From contig NZ_JAKEDS010000002.1 in NCBI RefSeq assembly GCF_021462415.1, forward strand, positions 186,001-250,000: a DNA stretch of 64,000 nt, written 5' to 3'. The notes beneath the pieces were generated by a model. It saw only the letters and a program-made list of their open reading frames with translations. It had not been told where the DNA came from and searched no databases. This document shows, in pieces, positions 1 to 8,607 of this stretch. The position numbers and the translations under genes were made by a program. The stretch is from Rhodohalobacter sp. 614A (GTDB lineage: Bacteria > Bacteroidota > Rhodothermia > Balneolales > Balneolaceae). Position 1 is the first letter of the stretch. Every line of letters starts with the position of its first letter.

Positions 1-922
1 AAGAGTGACTAAAAGTGAATATGAAAATTTCGTCTCCAATCTTTACAGAGCTTCCATCCGGTTTCTTAAAGCCATCCGGTAAAGAAAATGAGACCGAAAT
101 TTCACCGGCAGATGCCGCCTTTTGTTTAGACATTGCTTCCAGCGAAGTTGCGAGATTACCATTTTCGTCCATAATTCGAATGGTATTGACGCCTGCGGCC
201 TGGATTGGATTTCCATCATTATCAGTTAATTCGAAAGGGAGCAATTCGAACACTTTGTCTGCAGAAGGATTATAGTACGTTAATTCTGTTCTCAAGGATC
301 CCCTAAGCGGGCTGCCGTTTGCTCCAAGAAATACAGAACCTTCCGGAACCTCCAGCGAAGTTCCGTTTCCATCCTGATTTGAAGGTGATTCCACTACAAA
401 ATTTTCCTGGATTGCGCCATCATTTCCGGCGGATCCCTGGGTATTTGTAGTTTTTTGAATTCCATCCGGATACGGCCCGGAATTCTCTTTTAGCATTTTA
501 ACATAGAAATCCGGAGATCCCTCTTCGGTGATGATAATTGTCCTGGATTTTTGCTGATAACCGTTGGCTTCTAATATTAGTTGAATTTTAACAGGTGAAG
601 ATTCGGAAGGTGCCAAAGAATTATCGATACCAAAATTGAGAATTCCGTCACTTACTTCATCCTGGGAAATCGGATCGCTATAAATATCGATCACATCCGC
701 GCCATTCTGTCCCGCAAAAGTGATTGTAACATTTCCCGAGATGAGGTCACCGGTCGTTGCATCCGTAATCAAAACCGAAGGAGTTGTATGGATCGGTTCG
801 AGGCCAATAATCAGCCTGAAATCATCCGCAGCGTCCGATACTTTATTAAAATCGCAGCTTGAAAGGAGAACAAGAAGTACGACCCCAAAAATCTTTAAAA
901 AGGGAGTGTTAATTTTTTTCAT
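1..922 (-). CDS. Predicted outer-surface or periplasmic lipoprotein, incomplete (runs off the left edge)
   Basis: About 307 codons are open from an ATG at 922 to the window edge, so the C-terminus is missing. The N-terminus has Lys2-Lys3, a hydrophobic stretch and a lipobox (LLSSC, Cys23), so it is a lipoprotein by signal peptide type. After that come Ig/Big-like segments: phrases such as VLITDATTGDLISGNVTITF and ELTDNDGNPIQAAGVNTIRI resemble beta-sandwich repeats that carry TDATTG or TDNDGN turns. It starts 9 nt after the stop of the upstream barrel gene and is almost surely co-transcribed with it. I do not recognise a specific family. A role as a surface partner of the barrel protein is inference from adjacency only. 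Confidence 0.75.
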   Translation of the reverse strand, partial: MKKINTPFLKIFGVVLLVLLSSCDFNKVSDAADDFRLIIGLEPIHTTPSVLITDATTGDLISGNVTITFAGQNGADVIDIYSDPISQDEVSDGILNFGIDNSLAPSESSPVKIQLILEANGYQQKSRTIIITEEGSPDFYVKMLKENSGPYPDGIQKTTNTQGSAGNDGAIQENFVVESPSNQDGNGTSLEVPEGSVFLGANGSPLRGSLRTELTYYNPSADKVFELLPFELTDNDGNPIQAAGVNTIRIMDENGNLATSLEAMSKQKAASAGEISVSFSLPDGFKKPDGSSVKIGDEIFIFTFSHS

Positions 923-931
923 TATTCGAAT

Positions 932-1588
932 TTAAAGTCTGGTGGTAAGACTGATATTTAAGACCGGGTATAACTTAAAACTGTACATAGCATCTTCAAA
1001 TGTATCAGCCTGGTTAGCTGTTGGCGCAATCATTCCTTTGCCCTGCATGTCTACATTTGGGTTGTTGGTAAACATAGCTCCAAGTTCGAATCCAACTTTT
1101 ACGCGGCTGTTTTGATTTACAGCATTTCCAACTCCCAACCCCAGGTACGGAACAATTTTGGACTTGTAGGTGGCCTGTCCTGTTATTTCTCCAAGTCTTT
1201 CCGGTTGAAAAACTTTGCCCTCAACTTCGTACGGTTCGGATGGTTGAATGAGTCCCTCGACTAAAAAATCATGATAGTAAATTCCGCCTGTGAATTTGAA
1301 CCAATTGTTAAAAGGGAAATAATCGACAACGGCACCAAAACTTTTCACACTTCCGTCAAGATCATAGTTGTAGTTCGGATCATCCTCTACTTCCCCGGAT
1401 CTACCGTAGGCAAAAAAAGAAGCGTTTACGCGGGCATTAAAATTATTGTTAAGAGAGTTTACGACCTCCAGGCCAATTCCCGTGGTACCGGCTTTGATGC
1501 CAACAGCAGTTTGTGCGTAAAGAAATTCCGCTGATCCAAAAAGGAATATCAGGAGAAGGGGAATGTTTTTTAAAGTATGAGTCATCAC
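932..1588 (-). CDS. Small outer-membrane beta-barrel protein (OmpW/porin-like fold), function unknown
   Basis: A 218-residue protein with a signal peptide (hydrophobic residues about 8-22, cleavage near YAQ at 24-26). The mature part alternates hydrophobic and polar residues, has repeated Gly/aromatic strands (for example FKFTGGIYYHDF, KIVPYLGLGVGNAV and KVGFELGAMF) and ends in LNISLTTRL, which looks like a terminal beta strand. These are features of an eight- to ten-stranded outer-membrane barrel. It precedes the lipoprotein gene at 922 by 9 nt. A stable inverted repeat lies just upstream of the start. The specific substrate or role cannot be read from the sequence. Confidence 0.7.
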   Translation of the reverse strand: MMTHTLKNIPLLLIFLFGSAEFLYAQTAVGIKAGTTGIGLEVVNSLNNNFNARVNASFFAYGRSGEVEDDPNYNYDLDGSVKSFGAVVDYFPFNNWFKFTGGIYYHDFLVEGLIQPSEPYEVEGKVFQPERLGEITGQATYKSKIVPYLGLGVGNAVNQNSRVKVGFELGAMFTNNPNVDMQGKGMIAPTANQADTFEDAMYSFKLYPVLNISLTTRL

Positions 1589-1604
1589 ATAATTAATGAT
1601 TAAT

Positions 1605-1628
1605 TCATGCAGTTGATTCTCTGCATGA
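1605..1628. promoter_or_regulatory. Inverted repeat in the leader of the barrel/lipoprotein operon
   Basis: TCATGCAG (1605-1612) and CTGCATGA (1621-1628) are perfect 8-nt complements separated by an 8-nt spacer. They sit 17 nt upstream of the minus-strand ATG at 1588. A second short palindrome (AATTAATGATTAATT, 1591-1605) adjoins it. It could be an operator or a leader hairpin. There is no T-run, so it is not a typical terminator. Confidence 0.35.
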
Positions 1629-2014
1629 GGAGAAAAGACAAATTGAAAAGAGACATCATCCGATTAAAACTTAATAGTATTTCTTTTCAAATAGTATCGA
1701 ATGCTTAAAAAAATCTAATATTTTAAAACGGGTTATGAAGAATCAGAAAAATTATCCGGAGAGACAGTTCATTCTCCTTGTGCGGCAGTCTATTATCAAG
1801 GAGACTTTCTTTCAGGTATTTCGTTTTTCAAGTTGTTTAATTGAAGTTTGGCATTGAATCCAATTCAAAAATGAATAGAATTGGCAAACTTTTGACAAAG
1901 AAGAACAGCTTAAAAATGATGGGTGGGGGAGAAAAGTCGAAAGAATTAACGTGAAATTCTCAAATTAGGAGTTGCTCAAAACAAGCTATAAGAGATGCTT
2001 CATCTGTTAACATT
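1629..2014. other. Intergenic stretch without a recognisable gene
   Basis: This AT-rich gap separates two minus-strand units. I see no convincing open frame, tRNA or riboswitch. It should contain the promoter of the barrel gene (near 1630-1700) and the 3' end of the kinase transcript (near 2015), but neither can be pinpointed. Confidence 0.5.
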
Positions 2015-3049
2015 TTAGGACGACAAATTATAGCCCGAATAGCTTCCCCTGATATCTTGCCGGGTAAATTGGAGCATAAATGTGGTCCCTTTTTCTGTGC
2101 TCATATAGTCGAATTGGGCATTGAGTTGCCTGGACAGAGTTTTGATAAGAAGGATTCCGGTGGTGTTTATTTCATGTGGTTTGAAATCCTGTGGCAACCC
2201 CCGGCCATTGTCTTTGATTAGAAGATTTACTTCGTTGTCTTCTTGCGTGAGATTAATCTGAATGATTCCAGGATCGGTTCCTCCAAATGCATGGTTCATA
2301 CTGTTGGTAATTACTTCGTTTACAATCAAAGAAAAGGGCACTGCCTGATTGATATTTAATGTATCAATCTCCTGAATTTCAAATCGCGTTCTGATCTTCT
2401 GATCAGGCTGTGTGGCCCCAACAATATTATTGGCCAGCCTTTTGATCGCTTCCTTAATATTGATATGTGTCAGATTCTGTCCTTCATAAAGAAGTTCATG
2501 AATGTTCGCGATGGATTTAATGCGCGAAGTGAGAGCTTGCAATTCTTTCCTTAAAGGTTCATTATCCTCTTTTCGGGCCTGTAATTCCATCAACCCTGAT
2601 AACAAAGCAAGATTATTCTTCACGCGGTGGTGGAGTTCCTGAAGTGTGGTGTTAATTTGTTCAAAAGCTACAATCTCGGCTGTAATATCCCGCTTGATTC
2701 CTACCCAGTACTCAGGCTGTGATGAATCAATCCGCACGGGAAAAATGGAAATGCTGGTCCAGAATTTCTCACCATTTTTTCTGTAATTAATCAGTTTGGC
2801 GTGACCCGGTTTTCCGGTCTCAATGGCATTTCTCAGTTTGTCCAGTTCCTTTCTTTCTGTTTCAGGGCCCTGGAGGATCTTGGGAGTTTTACCAATCACT
2901 TCCTCCTTTGTATAACCGGTCATTTCGAGATAGGCATTATTAACAAACACAATTTTTGGGCCACCCGATGAATTTTTGCCGGGTGTGTCTGTCACAACCA
3001 CTGCATCTGAAGCATTCTCTATTATGGAACGAAAGATATGTTCATTCAT
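2015..3049 (-). CDS. PAS-domain sensor histidine kinase of the HisKA_2 type
   Basis: A 344-residue soluble kinase. A LOV-like PAS domain (about 1-125) is followed by a HisKA_2 dimerisation helix with the H-box ELHHRVKNN (His140/141) and a HATPase_c-like domain: N-box NEVITNSMNHAF (Asn244), G1 box KDNGRGLP (Asp280) and a TTGILLI second glycine region. The PAS segment has the LOV architecture GxxxxxLQG, but the flavin-binding Cys is replaced (GKTPKILQ, Pro56), so blue-light adduct chemistry is not expected. No membrane segments are present, which points to cytoplasmic sensing. No response regulator is adjacent, so the partner is unknown. The family assignment is firm. The ligand is not known. 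Confidence 0.9.
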   Translation of the reverse strand: MNEHIFRSIIENASDAVVVTDTPGKNSSGGPKIVFVNNAYLEMTGYTKEEVIGKTPKILQGPETERKELDKLRNAIETGKPGHAKLINYRKNGEKFWTSISIFPVRIDSSQPEYWVGIKRDITAEIVAFEQINTTLQELHHRVKNNLALLSGLMELQARKEDNEPLRKELQALTSRIKSIANIHELLYEGQNLTHINIKEAIKRLANNIVGATQPDQKIRTRFEIQEIDTLNINQAVPFSLIVNEVITNSMNHAFGGTDPGIIQINLTQEDNEVNLLIKDNGRGLPQDFKPHEINTTGILLIKTLSRQLNAQFDYMSTEKGTTFMLQFTRQDIRGSYSGYNLSS

Positions 3050-3371
3050 GAAGGAGCGATTAGGGAATCAAAAAAGGAGATATTTTTTTTCTCTTAGAAT
3101 TGATTAATAGCCAATAAAAAATTACCAACGTAGTAAGCCAATAATAATAAAAAATTTATTAAGACACTTATATCTTTTTTAAATAAAAATCTTCTCAGAA
3201 ATATTTAACCGTTCTTAACGCAACACACATTTTCTATCTTCTGATTTGAGTACTCAAGGTTTTTTACTTTTCCGGGAGGATGTTTTTTGGACTTAATTTT
3301 CTCTTTTAAATGATTGGATATTGAACTTTATTTAATACGTTATACTATCTGTGAAAAGAAATCTTATCGAT
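3050..3371. other. AT-rich divergent intergenic region
   Basis: This gap separates the minus-strand kinase from a plus-strand unknown gene and must hold both promoters. It contains long A/T tracts (about 3080-3200). I could not support a specific promoter or operator. Confidence 0.4.
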
Positions 3372-4031
3372 ATGTCTGAAATCATTGAGAAAACAAAAAA
3401 CGAACTAACAGGTCTGCAATATTCTTTAGACCAGATTCAACTGAATAAGATAAATGTGGATTTATTATTTATCTCAAACACACCCTATACAAGGGGTTTG
3501 ATTGAAAACAGTGAGAGATATTTTGATTCTCGTGTCCAGACTCAAAAAGAATGGGAGAAAAAAGTTACTGAGGCTGCCGGTTTAGAATATGACGAAACAC
3601 AGCCGTTTGATCGCCAGAGAATCTATGAAATATTGGGCGATGAAATGGATGAGACAATCACCCCGGAAAACCAGGAATCAATTCATTCTTCGGAAGAGGT
3701 TGAAATAGAGAGTTTGCTAAGTCATATCGGGGAGATCAAGGAACTGGATCAAAAAATTAATGATCAATTGGACCATTATCTGGAACTATTCCCGGCAACG
3801 CAGCAAATCGATTTTCATTTTATGCTTGATGCATTGCAAAACTTTGTTGAATGGGCGGACGATTATTCGACTAAGATAAAATCTTTTAAAAGGGGAAACA
3901 TATCTGAAAAAGAGATGGAGGAATTTAAAATAAGCAGTGAATTCGTCAGCTTATGCTGTAACTGGCTGAGTTCCACAGTGAGTACTGTTCTGAAGTACGG
4001 GTTTGGCGGCTCGGAGAGTGAGACGATATAA
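3372..4031 (+). CDS. Hypothetical cytoplasmic helical protein
   Basis: An open frame of 219 codons from ATG 3372. A GTG at 3351 would add seven residues. The protein is acidic and mostly alpha-helical, with heptad-like segments (IIEKTKNELTGLQYSLDQIQ near the N-terminus, LLSHIGEIKELDQKINDQLD in the middle). It has no signal peptide and no membrane span. The central part is rich in Glu and Gln (DEMDETITPENQESIHSSEE), probably a flexible linker between two helical bundles. I do not recognise a family. It is transcribed away from the PAS kinase at 3049, which may be coincidence. Confidence 0.65.
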   Translation: MSEIIEKTKNELTGLQYSLDQIQLNKINVDLLFISNTPYTRGLIENSERYFDSRVQTQKEWEKKVTEAAGLEYDETQPFDRQRIYEILGDEMDETITPENQESIHSSEEVEIESLLSHIGEIKELDQKINDQLDHYLELFPATQQIDFHFMLDALQNFVEWADDYSTKIKSFKRGNISEKEMEEFKISSEFVSLCCNWLSSTVSTVLKYGFGGSESETI

Positions 4032-4153
4032 AATTAATCCTTCCCATATAAACAGGTAATTGCAGTCGAGAGATCATCGCCATTTTGTCTGCGATGGTGG
4101 AACTCTGTAAACACTCAAAAGGCTCTTTTTCAGACAGAAATCATTAGGTATTT

Positions 4154-4172
4154 ATTTAGATTTAATCTAAAT
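4154..4172. promoter_or_regulatory. Candidate DtxR/MntR-type operator
   Basis: ATTTAGATTTAATCTAAAT is a palindrome with two perfect 9-nt arms around one central base. It lies 92 nt before the start of the secreted propeller gene. The same TTTAG-N7-CTAAA arrangement recurs at 15126, and relatives occur at 5470 and 16733, all upstream of metal-uptake genes. The regulator family is inferred from the box shape; no regulator gene is in the window. A second inverted repeat (TTCTAA/TTAGAA, 4220-4233) lies between this site and the gene. Confidence 0.55.
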
Positions 4173-4263
4173 TAACACTCATTCATTGGAGAGTTAGCCG
4201 TATTCTGGGCTTTAACCTCTTCTAAAATTAGAATTACAAAACGATCAGTATCAAATCTTACTA

Positions 4264-5292
4264 ATGAAAATTGTCCAAATAGTATCCCTATTGTGTTTGA
4301 TGGCATTGACCGCTTTAACCGCTCATGCTCAAACAATTTCAAAAACGACCAAAGTAGCTCCCGGCATTTATGAAATCATCCACAACCAGACAACGGATGA
4401 AATTTATATAGCATCTGCCGGTTCCAGGAGCAATCCCGTTAGCTATATTTATGTGTTAGACGCAGAAACCCTTGCCAAAAAAGATAGCATTGATGTGCAG
4501 CCGCATCGTGTTTTTGGGTTAGGATTCAACCAGAAAACTCAAACACTCTACACCTCAAATACAGTTTCTAATTCGGTTTATGCGATTGATGTATCCAAAA
4601 AAGAAGTTGTTGCTACCATCACGCCGGATAAAGAAGAATCCCACACCCGGGAAATCGTTGTTGATGAAGAAAATAACCTGGTTTATGTAACAGATGTTGG
4701 CAGCCCCGGATCTGTTTGGGTGATTGACGGATCATCAAATACGCTGGACCGCATTATTGAAAATACAGGCGAGACCACCACTGGGATTGCATTCAATAAG
4801 GAAAAAAATCTGCTCTATCTCACCAATATGGGGAGTAATGAAATTGCCGTTCTGGATATAAACACCGACAAAGTTGTACAAAACTATTCGTCACACAGTG
4901 AACGTCCCACAAATGTTGAATTTGATCCCGAAACCGATCGCTTATTTGTAGCAAATCAGGGCACAAATGATGTGACCGTTTTAAATGCCACGACCGGAGA
5001 ACTCATTAAAACCATTGAAACCGGAGAAGGAGCGTTGGGCATTCGGTTTGATCCTAAACAAAAACGGATATATGTAGCCAATCGCGGCGCAGGAACCGTA
5101 ACCGTTATTGATTCGGAATCTTATGGTGTTCTTGCCAATTTGGAAACCGGAACTCATCCCAACACCGTAGCAATCAATCCTGACTCGGGTGCAGCTTTTG
5201 TAACGAACAAAGCCAAAAGCGGCCAACGGGGAAGCTCAACTCCTCCGCCACCTGACCCGAATGGAGACACGGTTACCAAAATCACTCCCTGA
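4264..5292 (+). CDS. Secreted YncE-like seven-bladed beta-propeller protein
   Basis: 342 residues with a signal peptide (1-23, ending AHAQ). The rest is made of about seven repeats of roughly 42 residues ending in motifs such as LYLTNMGSNEIAVLD, LFVANQGTNDVTVLN and IYVANRGAGTVTVID, the hallmark of the YncE/surface-layer propeller family. The Pro-rich tail (STPPPPDPNGD) may be an exposed linker. YncE-type proteins are often exported and associated with metal acquisition in other bacteria. Here a candidate metal-responsive operator precedes the gene and a FecCD-type transporter follows, which supports an accessory role in periplasmic metal or siderophore handling. It is followed by its own terminator-like hairpin, so it is probably monocistronic. 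Confidence 0.85.
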   Translation: MKIVQIVSLLCLMALTALTAHAQTISKTTKVAPGIYEIIHNQTTDEIYIASAGSRSNPVSYIYVLDAETLAKKDSIDVQPHRVFGLGFNQKTQTLYTSNTVSNSVYAIDVSKKEVVATITPDKEESHTREIVVDEENNLVYVTDVGSPGSVWVIDGSSNTLDRIIENTGETTTGIAFNKEKNLLYLTNMGSNEIAVLDINTDKVVQNYSSHSERPTNVEFDPETDRLFVANQGTNDVTVLNATTGELIKTIETGEGALGIRFDPKQKRIYVANRGAGTVTVIDSESYGVLANLETGTHPNTVAINPDSGAAFVTNKAKSGQRGSSTPPPPDPNGDTVTKITP

Positions 5293-5326
5293 GAATTTTT
5301 ATCCACTTTTGTTTCCCATACATCAG

Positions 5327-5362
5327 ATCCTGGTGGTATACTTTATGCTGCCGGGATTTTTT
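5327..5362 (+). terminator. Rho-independent terminator after the propeller gene
   Basis: ATCCTGG (5327-5333) pairs with CCGGGAT (5351-5357), with one G-T wobble, and is followed by a run of T residues ending at 5362. It lies 35 nt downstream of the stop at 5292. Confidence 0.7.
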
Positions 5363-5469
5363 ATGTCAAGAAGTCTTTGAACGGATTTTGAAATACTTTT
5401 CCTCTAAAAAATTCAACTGTTCACCTCTCTTTTTCACTGCATTTTACATACAGTTCTCTTATTTTTCTT

Positions 5470-5488
5470 ACTTGTATTAAATCTAAAT
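5470..5488. promoter_or_regulatory. Degenerate copy of the TTTAG/CTAAA operator
   Basis: The right arm (ATTAAATCTAAAT) matches the palindrome at 4154 exactly over 13 positions, while the left arm matches 3 of 6, giving 16 of 19 overall. It lies 14 nt before the TTG start of the binding-protein gene. A sequence this AT-rich can arise by chance, so support comes mainly from its position. Confidence 0.4.
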
Positions 5489-5502
5489 AAAGATTAAACA
5501 AA

Positions 5503-6630
5503 TTGATTCGTACCACAGCTTTTTTACTTTTTGCTTTTATTCTTCTGTCTCTTTCCTATCCATCGAATAACCTTTTTGCTCAGAACTCAATTACCTTTCA
5601 GGATGTAAGCGGTCAAACTGTAACGCTGGAAAAACCCGCCGAACGAATTCTTTTGGGAGAAGGGCGGAGTTTGTTAGCATTGGCTCTCATTGATGAGAAT
5701 CCCATTGACCGAATTGCCGGCTGGATGGGCGATTTTCATTTTTTGGGCCAGGAAATGTATAATCATTACAAAGATAAATTTCCCGCCATTGAGGATATAA
5801 CTCTGGTTGGCAGAACAGGAGAGGATACATTTTCGATTGAAAAGGCTTTATCAACTCGACCGGACGTAGCTATTTTTGGAATCAATGGACATGGGCCGGG
5901 GTCGGATTCTTATGAAACCATCCGGCAGTTGAATGCAGCAGGAATCCCTGTAGTTTTTGTTGATTTTCGGCAACAGCCATTCGACCATACCTTGCCCAGC
6001 ATGAGAGTTTTAGGAAAAGTCATTGGCCAGGAAGAAAAAGCGGAAGCATATATTGAATTCTACCAATCCCGAATGAATCGAATTTCGGAACGAATTTCGG
6101 AGTTGGAATCCATATCCCGTCCAAAAGTTCTTCTTGAAATGCATGCAGGAGCGTTCAGTGAATGCTGTTCTTCTCCGGGAAATGGAAGTTTAGGAGAGTT
6201 TATTGAATTTGCCGGCGGCCAAAATATAGGTGCTGATGTCATTCCCGGCGCATTAGGTTTGCTGAGCATGGAATATATTTTGTCCGAAAATCCGGATGTT
6301 TACATTGGCACCGGGGTGGAGCGGAGTATCCGAAAGACGGGAATTAATATGGGGTCAGGTGTTGATCCGCAGGACTCTCGGGAGTCTCTCAAAGAAATCG
6401 TGAGCCGTACAGGAATCAGTTCGCTCTCAGCCGTACAAAACGATCATTATCATGCGATTTGGCATAATTTCTATAATCTGCCCGTTAATATTTTAGCAGC
6501 CGAAGCAATCGCAAAATGGATTCATCCGGAGCTTTTTGAAGACATTGATCCGGCGGAAACATTGCAATATATGAATGAACATTTCCTGGCAGTTCCTATG
6601 AGAGGTACTTTCTGGGTGAGCCCCGAGTAA
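5503..6630 (+). CDS. Periplasmic substrate-binding protein of an iron-complex (FecB/BtuF-like) ABC transporter
   Basis: 375 residues, starting at TTG 5503, which gives a good signal peptide (hydrophobic 5-20, cleavage near LFAQ). The mature protein has the Peripla_BP_2/TroA-like layout: an N-terminal lobe with PAERILLGEG, a long central helix (RVLGKVIGQEEKAEAYIEFY) and a C-terminal lobe beginning FSECCSSPGNGSLGEFIEFA. The paired Cys in ECCSSPG is, from memory, a feature of one branch of this family. It is followed by the permease (39 nt gap) and the ATPase, so this is a complete importer. Siderophore-iron is the likeliest cargo given the neighbours. Heme or cobalamin cannot be excluded. Confidence 0.88.
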   Translation: MIRTTAFLLFAFILLSLSYPSNNLFAQNSITFQDVSGQTVTLEKPAERILLGEGRSLLALALIDENPIDRIAGWMGDFHFLGQEMYNHYKDKFPAIEDITLVGRTGEDTFSIEKALSTRPDVAIFGINGHGPGSDSYETIRQLNAAGIPVVFVDFRQQPFDHTLPSMRVLGKVIGQEEKAEAYIEFYQSRMNRISERISELESISRPKVLLEMHAGAFSECCSSPGNGSLGEFIEFAGGQNIGADVIPGALGLLSMEYILSENPDVYIGTGVERSIRKTGINMGSGVDPQDSRESLKEIVSRTGISSLSAVQNDHYHAIWHNFYNLPVNILAAEAIAKWIHPELFEDIDPAETLQYMNEHFLAVPMRGTFWVSPE

Positions 6631-6669
6631 TCTGTTTAACCTTCCCGATGTATTCCTTCAGTTTACGTA

Positions 6670-7788
6670 ATGAGTAACGATTCGCAAGTAAAAATTCCTG
6701 AACAAAAAAAAGATCAAACTCCTGATCCATCTGCAAAAGAGATTAAGAAAGATACCTCCTCTTTGGTTCTGGAAGAGTATCAAAAATCGGTTGTCTGGAG
6801 GTACGGAATTCTTGTCCTTCTTGCGGCTGGTGTTCTGATTGCTTTCATGTTTGATTTAACGGTGGGCGCTTCTTCTCTTACGATCGCAGATTTGTGGCGT
6901 GGCATTATGGACCCCGGCAGTGTGGAACGAACGACGTCTGTGATTATCTGGGAAGTCCGGTTTCCTTATTCGTTGATGGCGGTATTGGTCGGCGGAGCAC
7001 TGTCTCTTTCAGGTACAGAAATGCAGACGATTTTGAATAATCAGCTCGCCAGTCCGTTTACGCTTGGAGTTTCTGCGGCGGCATCCTTAGGGGCGGCTTT
7101 AGCCATTATTCTGAACATCACTATTCCGGGAGTTTCTGAAAACTGGATTATATCCGGTAATGCCTTTCTTTTTGCATTCGGATCAGTATTACTTTTACAG
7201 GCGATGGCCCGGTTAAAGGGGGGAAGTGCTGAAAACCTTGTGCTTCTGGGAATTGCATTCGTATTCACGTTTAATGCTCTTGTGGCATTAATTCAATTTG
7301 TATCCACACAGGAAGCATTGCAGCAATTTATCTTCTGGAGCATGGGGAGCCTGGTCCGTGCCAACTGGGACAAAATCCAATTTCTGACGGTTGCTTTCGT
7401 GTTGATTCTTCCTTTTTCTATCAAAGCCTGCTGGAAAATGAATGCACTTCGCTTGGGTGATGAACGAGCAAAAAGTTTTGGTGTAAATGTAAGCAGACTC
7501 CGGTTCGCCTCCCTGTTTCGCATTAGTATTTTATCGGGTATTTCAGTGGCGTTTGTGGGTACCATTGGATTTATCGGATTGGTGGGGCCGCATATCGCTC
7601 GTCTGATTATTGGTGAAGACCACCGTTTTTTGATTCCTGCCAGTATCTTTAGCGGCGCTTTTGTGATGTCGCTGGCATCCATCGCCAGTAAAATCATTTT
7701 TCCGGGAGTTCTGATTCCACTCGGCATTGTTACGTCACTGATCGGAATCCCGATTTTTCTTACCCTCATTTTGAGCAAAGAAGCATAA
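6670..7788 (+). CDS. FecCD-family permease of the iron-complex ABC importer
   Basis: 372 residues. A charged cytoplasmic extension of about 45 residues (rich in Lys, Asp and Pro) precedes about nine or ten hydrophobic spans. The family signature for ATPase contact, FIGLVGPHIARLIIGEDHRF, lies at about residues 300-320. FecCD proteins usually number about 330 residues, and the N-terminal tail accounts for the excess. The gene is separated from the ATPase gene by 2 nt, which indicates translational coupling. The permease would pass an iron complex delivered by the product of the preceding gene. Confidence 0.93.
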   Translation: MSNDSQVKIPEQKKDQTPDPSAKEIKKDTSSLVLEEYQKSVVWRYGILVLLAAGVLIAFMFDLTVGASSLTIADLWRGIMDPGSVERTTSVIIWEVRFPYSLMAVLVGGALSLSGTEMQTILNNQLASPFTLGVSAAASLGAALAIILNITIPGVSENWIISGNAFLFAFGSVLLLQAMARLKGGSAENLVLLGIAFVFTFNALVALIQFVSTQEALQQFIFWSMGSLVRANWDKIQFLTVAFVLILPFSIKACWKMNALRLGDERAKSFGVNVSRLRFASLFRISILSGISVAFVGTIGFIGLVGPHIARLIIGEDHRFLIPASIFSGAFVMSLASIASKIIFPGVLIPLGIVTSLIGIPIFLTLILSKEA

Positions 7789-7790
7789 AT

Positions 7791-8582
7791 ATGATTTCTC
7801 AAAGCACATCGAATTTAAAAATTTCTGATTTTTCTACCGGATATCGGAAAAAGCAGATTATCGACAATCTAACCCTCCCAAAATTTGAGGCTGGTAATCT
7901 TATTGCCATTGCGGGACCAAATGCGGCTGGAAAATCAACTTTTTTAAAAGCGTTGGCAGGCCATCTTTCAGCTACAGGAACGGTGATGTTAGATGATAAA
8001 AACCTCTTTGATCTCAAGTTTGAAGAGTGGGCGGAACGTGTAACATTCATGCCTCAAAAACTTCCTGATGGCGTGGGATTAACGGTATTGGAATCGGTTA
8101 TCAGTGCACTTAAAACCATTCCATCTCCAAAGTTTCTCAACAAACAGAAAATTCACGAACAAGCGATGGAAATTCTGGAACAAGTAGGAATCGAAGGAAT
8201 TGCCATGCAGCCTTTAAATAAAATTTCGGGCGGTCAGCGACAGCTTGCAAGTCTTGCACAGTCGTTAGTTCGTGATCCCGATCTTTTTCTGCTTGACGAA
8301 CCCACCAGCGCTCTTGATTTACGTTATCAAACGCAGGTTATGAATTTGTTGGGACAATTGGCACAAAAAGGAAAAATTGTGTTTGTAGTACTCCATAATT
8401 TGAGTCTCGCAGCGCGATGGGCCGATCAAATCATCATCTTCAGAGATGGAAAATTACATGCTTTTGGCCCGCCAAAAGAAGCGATTACCTCTGAAGTTCT
8501 GGCGCATGTTTATGGAGTGAAAGCCCGAATTGAACAGTGCAGCTGCCATCAATTACAAATCATGGTAGACAGCGTCATTTAA
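7791..8582 (+). CDS. ATPase subunit of the iron-complex (FecE/BtuD-type) ABC importer
   Basis: 263 residues with all ABC motifs: Walker A GPNAAGKST (42-50), Q-loop MPQ (87-89), signature SGGQRQ (146-151), Walker B LFLLDEPTSALD (165-176) and the H-loop His in VLHNLS (about 200). The C-terminal tail carries QCSCHQ, an unusual Cys pair that could bind metal but may simply be variable sequence. The start overlaps no other gene and lies 2 nt after the permease stop. It energises import by the two upstream products. Confidence 0.93.
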   Translation: MISQSTSNLKISDFSTGYRKKQIIDNLTLPKFEAGNLIAIAGPNAAGKSTFLKALAGHLSATGTVMLDDKNLFDLKFEEWAERVTFMPQKLPDGVGLTVLESVISALKTIPSPKFLNKQKIHEQAMEILEQVGIEGIAMQPLNKISGGQRQLASLAQSLVRDPDLFLLDEPTSALDLRYQTQVMNLLGQLAQKGKIVFVVLHNLSLAARWADQIIIFRDGKLHAFGPPKEAITSEVLAHVYGVKARIEQCSCHQLQIMVDSVI

Positions 8583-8607
8583 ATCACAATCATTTTACCA
8601 TTACACT

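Noticed and set aside
7293-7802. A 169-codon minus-strand frame in the permease gene
   Set aside because: It is antisense to a well-supported FecCD gene and mirrors its codon pattern.
5503-8582. Assignment of the ABC importer to vitamin B12 (BtuFCD)
   Set aside because: No cobalamin riboswitch precedes it, while siderophore receptor, esterase and DUF2218 genes and an operator-like palindrome do accompany it. Iron complex is the simpler reading.
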